Assembly: GCF_003205205.1 (NCBI RefSeq)
Contig: NZ_QJRL01000033.1
Coordinates: 1 to 46,800 of the forward strand
DNA: 46,800 nucleotides
Reading direction: 5' to 3'
DNA from: Pseudomonas sp. LB-090624
Lineage (GTDB): Bacteria; Pseudomonadota; Gammaproteobacteria; Pseudomonadales; Pseudomonadaceae
Below the pieces are notes generated by a model. It searched no databases, was not told the DNA's origin, and worked only from the letters and a program-made list of their open reading frames with translations. This document shows positions 14,520 through 21,962 of this stretch, piece after piece. The stretch's first letter is position 1. Every line of letters begins with the position of its first letter. The position numbers were made by a program, and so were the translations under genes.

Positions 14520-17398
14520 TCAATTTCTTCGACCCCGCTTCTGATAAAAGCAGCGACCTCGGCACCCCGGCCCGTGACAGCGACGTGCAGGTCAGCCTGA
14601 GTATCGACGGCCGCGCCATCAGCGTGCCTGCCGGCACCTCGGTGATGCGCGCGGCGGCCATGCTTGGCACCAGCATCCCCAAGCTATGTGCCACCGACAG
14701 CCTCGAAGCCTTCGGCTCGTGCCGCATGTGCATGGTGGAAATCGAAGGCATGCGCGGTTACCCCGCGTCCTGCACCACGCCGGTCAGCGAAGGCATGGTG
14801 GTGCGCACCGAAACCCCACGCCTGGCCGGCCTGCGCCGCAATGTGATGGAACTGTACATCTCCGACCACCCGCTGGACTGCCTGACCTGTTCCGCCAACG
14901 GCAACTGCGAATTGCAGACCGTAGCCGGCCAGGTGGGCCTGCGCGAGGTACGTTATGGCTACGACGGCGCCAACCACCTGGGCGAGAAAAAGGACGTTTC
15001 CAACCCGTATTTCGACTACGAGCCGAGCAAGTGCATCGTTTGCAGCCGCTGTGTGCGCGCCTGCGAAGACATCCAGGGCACCTTCGCCCTGACCATCACC
15101 GGGCGCGGTTTTGACTCTCGGGTGTCGGCAGCGGGGGGGGACAACTTCCTGGCCTCTGAATGCGTGTCGTGTGGTGCCTGCGTGCAGGCCTGCCCGACCG
15201 CGACCCTGACGGAAAAAAGCCTGGTGCAGCTGGGCCAGCCGGAACGTTCGGTGATCACCACCTGCGCCTACTGTGGTGTGGGCTGCTCGTTCCGTGCAGA
15301 AATGAAGGGCGACCAGCTGGTGCGCATGGTCCCGGACAAGAACGGCGGCGCCAACCACGGCCACGCCTGTGTCAAAGGCCGCTTCGCCTGGGGCTACGCG
15401 ACCCACCCGGACCGCATCACCAAGCCAATGCTTCGCAAGCGCCTGGAGGATCCGTGGCAGGAGGTCAGCTGGGACGAAGCGGTTACCTACGCTGCCAGCG
15501 AATTCCGCCGCATCCAGCTCAAGTACGGGCGTGACTCCATTGGTGGCATCACCTCCAGCCGTTGCACCAATGAAGAAGCCTACCTGGTGCAGAAGCTGGT
15601 GCGCACGGCATTCGGCAACAACAACGTCGATACCTGCGCACGGGTGTGCCATTCGCCCACCGGCTATGGCCTGAAACAGACCTTGGGTGAATCAGCCGGC
15701 ACGCAAAGCTTCGACTCGGTGATGCAGGCCGACGTGGTGCTGGTGATCGGCGCCAACCCCACCGACGCCCACCCGGTGTTTGGCTCGCAACTCAAGCGCC
15801 GTCTGCGACAGGGGGCGCGGCTGATCGTGATCGACCCACGGCGCATCGACCTGGTCGACTCGCCACATGCCCGCGCCGAGCTGCATTTGCAGCTTCGCCC
15901 TGGCACCAACGTGGCCATGCTCAACGCCCTGGCCCATGTGATCGTCACCGAGGGCCTGCTGGCGCAGCGTTTCATCGATGAACGCTGCGAAACCCAAGAC
16001 TTTGCCCGCTGGCGCGACTTCGTCAGCCTTGCAGAAAATGCCCCGGAAGCCCTCGGCCCGGTGTGTGGTGTACCCCCGGAGCAGATCCGCGCCGCCGCCC
16101 GGTTGTATGCCACCGGTGGCAATGCGGCCATCTACTACGGGCTGGGCGTGACCGAGCACAGCCAGGGCAGCACTGCGGTAATGGGGATTGCCAACCTGGC
16201 CATGGCCACTGGTAATATCGGCCGTGAAGGGGTAGGGGTGAATCCGCTGCGCGGGCAGAACAACGTGCAGGGCTCGTGCGACATGGGCTCGTTCCCGCAC
16301 GAGCTGCCCGGTTACCGGCATATTTCCAACGAGGGTGTGCGGGCCGAGTTCGAGCGCGCCTGGGGCGTGACCTTGCAACCCGACCCGGGCTTGCGCATCC
16401 CCAACATGTTCGAAGCGGCGCTGGACGGTAGCTTCAAGGCGCTGTACTGCCAAGGCGAGGATATTGCCCAGAGCGACCCCAACACCCAGCACGTGACCGC
16501 GGCATTGCTCGCCATGGAGTGCGTGGTGGTGCAGGACATCTTTCTCAACGAAACCGCCAAGTTCGCCCATGTGTTCCTGCCGGGCAGCTCGTTCCTTGAA
16601 AAGGATGGCACCTTCACCAATGCCGAGCGGCGTATTTCGCGGGTGCGCAAGGTCATGGAACCGCTGGCCGGCAAGGCTGACTGGGAAGCCACCGCTGCCC
16701 TCGCGGGCGCCCTTGGCTACCCGATGAACTACCGCCACCCGTCCGAGATCATGGACGAGATCGCCCGCCTGACGCCGACCTTCCGCCGGGTCAGCTATGC
16801 GGAAATCGACCGCCACGGCAGCTTGCAATGGCCCTGCAACGACACCGCGCCGGATGGCACGCCTACCATGCACATCGACCAATTCGTGCGCGGCAAGGGC
16901 CGCTTCATGCTCACGGGCTACGTGCCCACCGACGAGAAGGTCAACAACCGCTACCCGCTGCTGCTGACTACCGGCCGTATCCTCAGCCAGTACAACGTCG
17001 GCGCCCAGACCCGACGCACTGCCAACGTTGCCTGGCATGATGCCGACCGCCTGGAAATCCACCCTGCCGACGCTGAAAGCCGAGGTGTTCAGGACGGCGA
17101 CTGGGTCGGCATCGGCAGCCGTGCCGGGCAAACCGTGCTGCGCGCCAAGGTCAGTACGCGGGTGGCGCCGGGAGTGGTGTACACCACCTTCCACTTCCCC
17201 GAGTCGGGGGCCAACGTAATCACTACCGACAATTCTGACTGGGCCACCAACTGTCCCGAATACAAGGTGACAGCGGTGGAGGTGGTGAAGGTGTTCCAGC
17301 CATCGCAATGGCAGAAGCGCTACCAGGACTTCAGTGACGAGCAGCGACGCCTGCTGCAGGAACGGCGTACAGCGAAAAAAGCCGAGGTACGCCAATGA
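14516..17398 (+). CDS. fdsA: NAD-dependent formate dehydrogenase, catalytic alpha subunit (Mo-bis-MGD)
   Basis: A 960-residue catalytic subunit that oxidises formate to CO2. It carries an N-terminal [2Fe-2S] ferredoxin domain (C58, C69, C72, C86), a NuoG-type HPLDCLTC...NCELQ cluster motif, two [4Fe-4S] ferredoxin motifs (CIVCSRCVRAC and CVSCGACVQAC), the proximal cluster CAYCGVGC, then the molybdopterin domain. The Mo ligand is C378 in RVCHSPTGYG, so this is a cysteine and not a selenocysteine enzyme. A C-terminal molydopterin dinucleotide-binding domain follows. The start is GTG at 14516 with CGGAGG 8 bp upstream, overlapping the fdsB stop by four bases. The frame continues upstream but lies inside fdsB. 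The sulfurtransferase gene fdsC/fdhD is not in the operon. Confidence 0.94.
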   Translation: MINFFDPASDKSSDLGTPARDSDVQVSLSIDGRAISVPAGTSVMRAAAMLGTSIPKLCATDSLEAFGSCRMCMVEIEGMRGYPASCTTPVSEGMVVRTETPRLAGLRRNVMELYISDHPLDCLTCSANGNCELQTVAGQVGLREVRYGYDGANHLGEKKDVSNPYFDYEPSKCIVCSRCVRACEDIQGTFALTITGRGFDSRVSAAGGDNFLASECVSCGACVQACPTATLTEKSLVQLGQPERSVITTCAYCGVGCSFRAEMKGDQLVRMVPDKNGGANHGHACVKGRFAWGYATHPDRITKPMLRKRLEDPWQEVSWDEAVTYAASEFRRIQLKYGRDSIGGITSSRCTNEEAYLVQKLVRTAFGNNNVDTCARVCHSPTGYGLKQTLGESAGTQSFDSVMQADVVLVIGANPTDAHPVFGSQLKRRLRQGARLIVIDPRRIDLVDSPHARAELHLQLRPGTNVAMLNALAHVIVTEGLLAQRFIDERCETQDFARWRDFVSLAENAPEALGPVCGVPPEQIRAAARLYATGGNAAIYYGLGVTEHSQGSTAVMGIANLAMATGNIGREGVGVNPLRGQNNVQGSCDMGSFPHELPGYRHISNEGVRAEFERAWGVTLQPDPGLRIPNMFEAALDGSFKALYCQGEDIAQSDPNTQHVTAALLAMECVVVQDIFLNETAKFAHVFLPGSSFLEKDGTFTNAERRISRVRKVMEPLAGKADWEATAALAGALGYPMNYRHPSEIMDEIARLTPTFRRVSYAEIDRHGSLQWPCNDTAPDGTPTMHIDQFVRGKGRFMLTGYVPTDEKVNNRYPLLLTTGRILSQYNVGAQTRRTANVAWHDADRLEIHPADAESRGVQDGDWVGIGSRAGQTVLRAKVSTRVAPGVVYTTFHFPESGANVITTDNSDWATNCPEYKVTAVEVVKVFQPSQWQKRYQDFSDEQRRLLQERRTAKKAEVRQ

Positions 17399-17598
17399 GC
17401 AGCGACAACCTGGTCAAGATGGCCAACCAGATTGCCCATTATTTCGACAGCGAGCCCGATCGGGTACTGGCGGTGCAGGGCGTGCGCCAGCATTTGCAGA
17501 ATTTCTGGACGCCGGCCATGCGCCGGCAGCTGGCGGAGTGGGCGGCAGCCAATGAAGGGGAGGGGCTGGACCCGAAGGTGCGTGAGGCGTTGGCCTAG
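17395..17598 (+). CDS. fdsD: Formate dehydrogenase delta subunit
   Basis: A 67-residue helical protein of the FdsD family, a small subunit or assembly factor of the soluble formate dehydrogenase. The MANQIAHYFDSEP opening and the HLQNFWTPAMRRQL segment are characteristic. The ATG overlaps the fdsA stop (ATGA), giving a fully coupled fdsG-B-A-D operon. The operon ends in a REP-like hairpin at 17632-17669. Confidence 0.9.
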   Translation: MSSDNLVKMANQIAHYFDSEPDRVLAVQGVRQHLQNFWTPAMRRQLAEWAAANEGEGLDPKVREALA

Positions 17599-17631
17599 CT
17601 GAACCAGGTCTCAAGACCTTGCTCGATCGCT

Positions 17632-17669
17632 GTGGGGGCGGCTTTGTGGCGCGAAAGAGCCGCTCCCAC
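17632..17669 (+). repeat. REP-like inverted repeat between convergent genes
   Basis: GTGGGGGCGGCT (17632-17643) and AGCCGCTCCCAC (17658-17669) pair over 12 bp with one G-T wobble. The loop contains GTGGCGCGAA, as in Pseudomonas REP units. It separates fdsD from the convergent stress-protein gene and probably ends both transcripts. A shorter stem AGGTCT / AGACCT lies at 17606-17619. Confidence 0.7.
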
Positions 17670-17679
17670 CCTGATCGCC

Positions 17680-18543
17680 TCAGCCGCGGGCCAGTTCCGC
17701 CTGATGGGCAATGGCTTCCTCGCTCTTGAGGACCAGCACATCCCCTTCAAGGGCATCCAGCACCACCTCTGAGGTGTTGCCAATCAATGCCCCGGAAAGC
17801 CCCCTGCGGCCCACCGTACCAATCACCGTCACCACCGCAGCCAGCTGCTTCTCGGTATGCGGAATCAGCACGTCCGCCGGCCCTTCGGCAACATGCAGGC
17901 ACGCTTCGCTGATGCCGTACTCGGCCTGGAACGCCTTGCACGCCTCGCGGTAGCGCTGCTCGATGGTATCGCTTAGCTGGTAGGTGGGGTCCGAGGCCGA
18001 CAGCATTGGCGATGGGTGGGCGCTGATGACATGCAGCTCGCCTTTGGCCAGTTTGGCAATCTCAAAGCCATGGTCGATGATGCTGGCATGCAGCCGGCGA
18101 TGATCTTCATCCTGGTTGCCTACATCTACTGCGGCAAGGATCTTGCCGCCGGTCCACGGTCGCTCGCTCTTCACCATCAGCACCGCGCACGGGCACTGGC
18201 GCAGCAGCTTCCAGTCAATGGGCGTGAGCAGGGCCTTTTTAAGCGGGTTGTCCGGGCGGTGTTCCTTGATCACCAGTTCACAGCCTTCGGCCTGCTGCAC
18301 GTGAATGATGGTGTCGTGCAGGTTGTCGCGCCAAGCCTCTTCGTGGGTGACATTGTCGTAACCGTCATCGTGCAACTGACTGCTCAATAGGCTCAGTAGC
18401 GCGCTGTGGTCATGCCGTTTGTCGCACATCAGCAGGTGCAGGCGCGCGCCGGTGACCCCAGCGATCAGCTTGGCCCGGGTCAGCGCCCGGCTGTGGGCGT
18501 GCTCGGGGTCGAGGACGACGAGGATGCTGCGGACGGCTTGCAT
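17680..18543 (-). CDS. Tandem-domain universal stress protein, probably Anr-controlled
   Basis: A 287-residue protein of two Usp domains (about 1-145 and 150-287), the UspE arrangement. The second domain keeps the ATP-binding G-x2-G-x9-G pattern (GTVGRRGLSGALIGNTSEVVL); the first is degenerate there. In pseudomonads such proteins support survival under oxygen limitation and pyruvate fermentation. The ATG at 18541-18543 has GGGAGC upstream; an in-frame start 24 codons earlier has no such site. A perfect Anr box with a correctly spaced -10 lies about 135-180 bp upstream. It is convergent with fdsD. Confidence 0.88.
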   Translation of the reverse strand: MQAVRSILVVLDPEHAHSRALTRAKLIAGVTGARLHLLMCDKRHDHSALLSLLSSQLHDDGYDNVTHEEAWRDNLHDTIIHVQQAEGCELVIKEHRPDNPLKKALLTPIDWKLLRQCPCAVLMVKSERPWTGGKILAAVDVGNQDEDHRRLHASIIDHGFEIAKLAKGELHVISAHPSPMLSASDPTYQLSDTIEQRYREACKAFQAEYGISEACLHVAEGPADVLIPHTEKQLAAVVTVIGTVGRRGLSGALIGNTSEVVLDALEGDVLVLKSEEAIAHQAELARG

Positions 18544-18683
18544 GGGCGTGCTCCCTTTGAAAGAAGTGGCAGATGCCGGCTGAAACCGGGGCCGCTGCGC
18601 AGCCAATGCCGGCAAGCCAGCTCCCTCATCGATCGCGGCGACTCCAAACCGGGCGCTGTCTGGTGGGAACTGGCCTGGCCCAG

Positions 18684-18726
18684 ACTATAGTCGGGACTGG
18701 CCTCACCGCCGCTTGATGTGCATCAA
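18684..18726 (-). promoter_or_regulatory. Anr-dependent class II promoter of the stress protein gene
   Basis: TTGATGTGCATCAA (18713-18726) is a perfect FNR/Anr box (TTGAT-N4-ATCAA). On the minus strand a TATAGT -10 hexamer (18684-18689) lies 23 bp beyond it. This puts the box centre near -41.5 of a start around 18677, the class II activator spacing. The box also lies 74 bp upstream of miaE on the other strand. Confidence 0.8.
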
Positions 18727-18758
18727 GCATAGTCACTGGCGCCGCCCGCCGCCGCCGG

Positions 18759-18764
18759 TATAAT
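18759..18764 (+). promoter_or_regulatory. Consensus -10 element of miaE
   Basis: TATAAT lies 35 bp before the miaE ATG, with a start expected near 18771 and a leader of about 29 nt. No good -35 is visible at 16-18 bp. The Anr box would be centred near -51 for this promoter, not the usual -41.5, so an effect on miaE may be activating, repressing or absent. Confidence 0.5.
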
Positions 18765-18799
18765 CGCCGGCCCTGCCTGTTCTGTGTGGTTGCACGCTT

Positions 18800-19417
18800 A
18801 TGTCCCTGATCCCCGAAATCGACGCCTTTCTTGGCTGCCCGACCCCAGACGCCTGGATCGAAGCAGCCCTGGCCGACCAGGAAACCTTGCTGATCGACCA
18901 CAAGAATTGCGAATTCAAAGCCGCCAGCACCGCCTTGAGCCTGATCGCCAAGTACAACACCCACCTTGACCTGATCAACATGATGTCGCGCCTGGCCCGT
19001 GAGGAGTTGGTGCACCACGAGCAGGTGCTGCGCCTGATGAAGCGCCGCGGGGTGGCGTTGCGCCCGGTGTCGGCGGGGCGTTATGCCTCCGGGTTGCGTC
19101 GCCTGGTGCGCGCCCATGAGCCAGTCAAGCTGGTGGATACGCTGGTGGTGGGGGCATTTATCGAAGCGCGTAGCTGCGAGCGCTTCGCCGCGCTGGTACC
19201 GCACCTGGATGAGGAGCTCGGCCGCTTCTACCATGGCCTGCTGAAAAGCGAAGCGCGCCACTACCAGGGCTACCTGAAACTGGCGCACAACTACGGTGAA
19301 GAGGCGGACATCGCCCGCCGGGTGGAGCTGGTGCGCGCTGCGGAGATGGAACTGATCCAGTCACCGGACCAGGAACTGCGCTTCCACAGCGGCATACCGC
19401 TGGCCCAAGCCGTCTGA
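18800..19417 (+). CDS. miaE: tRNA 2-methylthio-N6-isopentenyladenosine hydroxylase
   Basis: A 205-residue non-haem di-iron monooxygenase of the ferritin-like fold that hydroxylates the isopentenyl group of ms2i6A37 in tRNAs reading UNN codons, using O2. Iron-ligand motifs are E38 (CEFKAA), E69-x2-H72 (REELVHHE), E122 in AFIEARSCERF and E151-x2-H154 (SEARHY). Length is normal. The gene is alone, divergent from the stress-protein gene across an Anr box and convergent with the DUF883 gene. An O2-requiring enzyme beside an oxygen-sensor site is notable. Confidence 0.93.
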   Translation: MSLIPEIDAFLGCPTPDAWIEAALADQETLLIDHKNCEFKAASTALSLIAKYNTHLDLINMMSRLAREELVHHEQVLRLMKRRGVALRPVSAGRYASGLRRLVRAHEPVKLVDTLVVGAFIEARSCERFAALVPHLDEELGRFYHGLLKSEARHYQGYLKLAHNYGEEADIARRVELVRAAEMELIQSPDQELRFHSGIPLAQAV

Positions 19418-19448
19418 TGGGTTGCAGGCGGCCCAAGCCCAACGCGCT

Positions 19449-19479
19449 GTGTGAGAAGCCGGCTCAAGGCTTTTCACAC
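19449..19479 (+). terminator. Stem-loop between convergent miaE and DUF883 genes
   Basis: GTGTGAGAAGCC (19449-19460) and GGCTTTTCACAC (19468-19479) pair over 12 bp with one wobble. Position between convergent genes suggests termination in both directions, although no long T run follows. Confidence 0.6.
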
Positions 19480-19500
19480 GGCGCCTGGTGTCACCTGAGC

Positions 19501-19821
19501 CTAGTTGCGCCGGCCCAGCAGCAGGCCCACCACCAGCCCAAGGCCGGCAGAAATGGCTACGGTCTGCCATGGATGGCCGCCGATGTAGTCCTGAGTGGCA
19601 TTCACCACCGGTTGCGCTTTTTCACGCACGCTGCCAGCGGCCTGGCGTGCCTGCTTGAGTTTCAGGCTGACCTGCGCGCGCAGGCTGTCTGCTTCTTCGC
19701 CAACCAGGGCAGCGCTGTCATTCAGCAGCTTTTCCGATTCTTCGATCAGCGACTGCAACTCGCTGAACACCTGGTCCTTGATCTGATCGCTGTCGGCCAG
19801 CGCGGCGTTTTTCCGGGCCAT
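19501..19821 (-). CDS. DUF883 (ElaB/YqjD-like) membrane-anchored protein
   Basis: A 106-residue protein. A charged amphipathic helix-rich part (1-80, with SELQSLIEESEKLL and repeated Ala/Glu/Gln) is followed by one C-terminal transmembrane segment (TVAISAGLGLVVGLLLG) ending in GRRN, as in ElaB/YqjD/YgaM. These inner-membrane tail-anchored proteins associate with ribosomes in stationary phase and under stress in E. coli. The ATG at 19819-19821 follows GAGGA; the frame is open upstream but without similarity. It is convergent with miaE and divergent from the small gene at 19951. Confidence 0.88.
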   Translation of the reverse strand: MARKNAALADSDQIKDQVFSELQSLIEESEKLLNDSAALVGEEADSLRAQVSLKLKQARQAAGSVREKAQPVVNATQDYIGGHPWQTVAISAGLGLVVGLLLGRRN

Positions 19822-19950
19822 GAACTCGTCCTCGTCGATGGGGTGGTTTGAACAATGGATGCCGCCGCGTCGGGAAAGTTGCGCCGGCTTAGCGATGTTG
19901 CAATGCCTGGGTGTAAGATAGCGGTCATTTTCAAACATGCAGGTATCTTC

Positions 19951-20214
19951 ATGAGTTTCAACCTGGCCAACATGAGCTTCGAGGAACGGGCACAGATCGA
20001 GGCAGAGAAGGCTCGGCTTTTCGAAATGTGGCAGAACAACCTGGGCAAGGCCAAGGGTGAAGCGGCCCGGCTGATCGCCGAAAAACCGCGGCGCAAGGGC
20101 AAATGGGCCGAATGGGTACGCGCCGAGCTGGAGGGCATGACGCCACCCGAATACGCCAGCATGGTGCGCAGCGAGGTCAACAAGTTGATGGCAGCGGCCA
20201 GCGCCGGCCGCTGA
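19951..20214 (+). CDS. Conserved small hypothetical protein
   Basis: An 87-residue soluble, helix-rich, highly charged protein (SFEERAQIEAEKARLFEMW, then KPRRKGKWAEWVRAELEGM). It has no Cys, signal peptide or membrane segment. I do not recognise a named family. The ATG at 19951 begins the compositionally coherent part; AGGT lies 9 bp upstream and an upstream in-frame ATG covers unrelated sequence. It is divergent from the DUF883 gene and convergent, with 17 bp between, with the lipoprotein gene. Confidence 0.7.
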   Translation: MSFNLANMSFEERAQIEAEKARLFEMWQNNLGKAKGEAARLIAEKPRRKGKWAEWVRAELEGMTPPEYASMVRSEVNKLMAAASAGR

Positions 20215-20231
20215 GTACCCCCGCCGGGCGC

Positions 20232-20714
20232 TTACCAGTAGGCGCCCTTGGGCAAGTCCAGCTTGCCCTCGTCGGTGAAGCGCACGGTCCCCAGCGGCCC
20301 GCCGGCAAGCTTGCCGCGCAGCTTGTACGGCAGGCCCTGCAGTGAGTCCAGCTGGCCCAGCCCGTAGGCCTGGCGCAGGAAGGAAAACGCCGTGATGCTG
20401 ACCGGCACCACGATCACTGCCTCGTCGTAACGGCCAATGTGCCCTTGCTGGTCACTGACCCCGGCGGCCAGCGGCTGGCCGTTGACTTCCAGGTTTAGGG
20501 CGATGCCGTTGAAGTCGATCGGCGCCTCATTGGGGTTTTGCACCCGCATCTTCACCGCCATGCGCAACTCCAGCTCCTGCCCAGGCAGTGGCTCGATGCC
20601 GATCACGCTGATGTTCACCGGGTCGCGCGGCTGGAACAGTGCGCAGGCGGCCAGGCTGCTGGTCAGCAGCACGGCCATCAGTAGGCGGGTGTAGCGGTAC
20701 AGACGGGCAGTCAT
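20232..20714 (-). CDS. LEA14-like (water stress and hypersensitivity domain) lipoprotein
   Basis: A 160-residue lipoprotein. A signal sequence with lipobox LAAC (Cys at about residue 24) is followed by a LEA-2/WHy beta-sandwich domain: MRVQNPNEAPIDFNGIALNLEVNGQPLAAG is the typical central segment. These domains are linked to desiccation tolerance in plants; the bacterial role is unknown. The residue after Cys is Ala, so outer-membrane sorting is likely. The ATG at 20712-20714 places the signal correctly; an ATG 15 codons upstream would add a non-signal extension. Confidence 0.82.
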   Translation of the reverse strand: MTARLYRYTRLLMAVLLTSSLAACALFQPRDPVNISVIGIEPLPGQELELRMAVKMRVQNPNEAPIDFNGIALNLEVNGQPLAAGVSDQQGHIGRYDEAVIVVPVSITAFSFLRQAYGLGQLDSLQGLPYKLRGKLAGGPLGTVRFTDEGKLDLPKGAYW

Positions 20715-20851
20715 GGGGGGGGCGACCTTGCCAGAGTGAACGAGTGGCCAGTGTGGCAAATACGCGTTGGCGTTGAAAGTATCGGCCCAGACGAAAGACC
20801 CTGTTTCTCATTAACGCCCAATAACTTCTCCTACCGGCCGTTCTTGAACCC

Positions 20852-20959
20852 ATGCTGACGTCACCTGTGTCGGGCCCGCTGGCGTGTTTCCAGGCGTACT
20901 ACGACGGCCTGCTTCAGGATCTGGCGCGGCATTTGTCAGGCTTTGCGAGGTCCGTGTGA
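20852..20959 (+). pseudogene. ECF sigma factor remnant (FecI-like N-terminus)
   Basis: A 35-codon frame beginning MLTSPVSGPLACFQAYYDGLLQ and continuing DLARHLSGFARSV before TGA. The first 30 residues look like the start of FecI-type ECF sigma factors, which continue with region 2 after the H-L segment. Here homology stops at about 20938, 33 bp before the end of the LysR pseudogene. The sigma body, the anti-sigma gene and the receptor that usually follow are absent. From memory, KT2440 carries a sigma factor and siderophore receptor at this position, so a deletion is likely. Confidence 0.6.
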
Positions 20960-20970
20960 CAGAGACCGGC

Positions 20971-21860
20971 TCAGGCAAACGCCTTCAGCAAATCCTGGGC
21001 GAAGACATTGGCAGCCTCACCCACTACCTGCGCCCGATGCCGGGCCAGGGTAAATGGCACGACAAAATCCAGCCCCGGGTCCAGCGGCCACAACAGCCCT
21101 TCGGCCTCCCACGCCCGCGCGCAATGGTATGGCAGATAGCCAATATGCCGCCCCGACAGGATGAACGTCAGCACGCTCTCGATCTGCTCCGCACCGCCAT
21201 GCTGCGCCGGCTCTGGAACGGCTCGTCGCCTTTGAGAAAACGATACGGATGGCGCACCTGGTCCTGCTCCAGCAAGCGCTCTTGCGCGACGCCCGTCTCG
21301 CCGAACAATGAGTGCCCTTTGCCGCAATACAGCCGTTGTCGCTCTTCGAACAACGGCTGGTAATCGAACGCTGCCTGGTTGCCGGAAAAGTAGCTGATGG
21401 CGTAGTCCAGCCGTTGCTCGAGCAATAGCCGCTCCAGCTCGGCCGGTGGCGCACTGATCAGCTCCAGCTGTACCGACTCTTCCCGGCTGCGAAACGCCGC
21501 GATGGCAGCCGCCAGCTTCAGGTTCACCGCCTTGTCCTGGTTTTCTGCCAGGCCAATGCGTACCGTCCCCAGCAGCCGCCCGGCAACACCATTGGCTTGC
21601 TGGCGAAACTGCTCGATGTTCAGCAGCAGCCCGCGTGCCGCTTCCAATAGCATTTCGCCTTTTTCCGTCAGGTGAAAACCGCCCTTGCCACGGCTGCACA
21701 GGCGGTAACCCAGGCGAGCCTCCAGTTGCGCCATGCGCTGGCTGATGGTGGGCTGGCTCAAGCCCGACACGCCTTGCGCGGCGCTGAAGCCCCCAGCCTC
21801 GACTACAGTGACGAACAGCCGCAGCAGGTGCAGGTCGGGGTCGTGCACTTGTCCGAGCAT
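20971..21860 (-). pseudogene. LysR-type regulator with a one-base frameshift
   Basis: The N-terminal frame starts at ATG 21858-21860 (LHLLRLFVTVVEAGGFSAAQ) with a full helix-turn-helix and most of the sensor domain through YRFLKGDEPFQS. It then runs into non-homologous residues and a stop at 21168. From about 21192 the neighbouring frame continues the protein (AEQIESVLTFILSGRHIGYLP to AQDLLKAFA) to TGA 20971-20973. The total of 890 bases is one short of 297 codons, so a single lost base between about 21190 and 21235 explains it. It is divergent from the polyamine-binding protein gene (102 bp gap) and was probably its regulator. A sequencing error cannot be excluded. Confidence 0.85.
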
Positions 21861-21962
21861 TACATTGCTCCTGAAGAATGTCAGCTTTGCAAACTTGCCA
21901 TTCCTGCAATGTAACCCGGCTGGCATGCTCGCGGCATCCACCCATTTGCCGAGGTGTCCGCC

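Noticed and set aside
15641..15660. Possible selenocysteine site in formate dehydrogenase
   Set aside because: The codon at the Mo-ligand position is TGC (C378), not TGA, and no SECIS-like hairpin need be invoked.
15692..17395. A long minus-strand frame inside fdsA
   Set aside because: Antisense shadow of a strongly conserved catalytic subunit.
21185..21240. Programmed ribosomal frameshift in the LysR gene
   Set aside because: No slippery heptamer or following pseudoknot is evident, and LysR genes are not known to use frameshifting. A lost base explains the length exactly.
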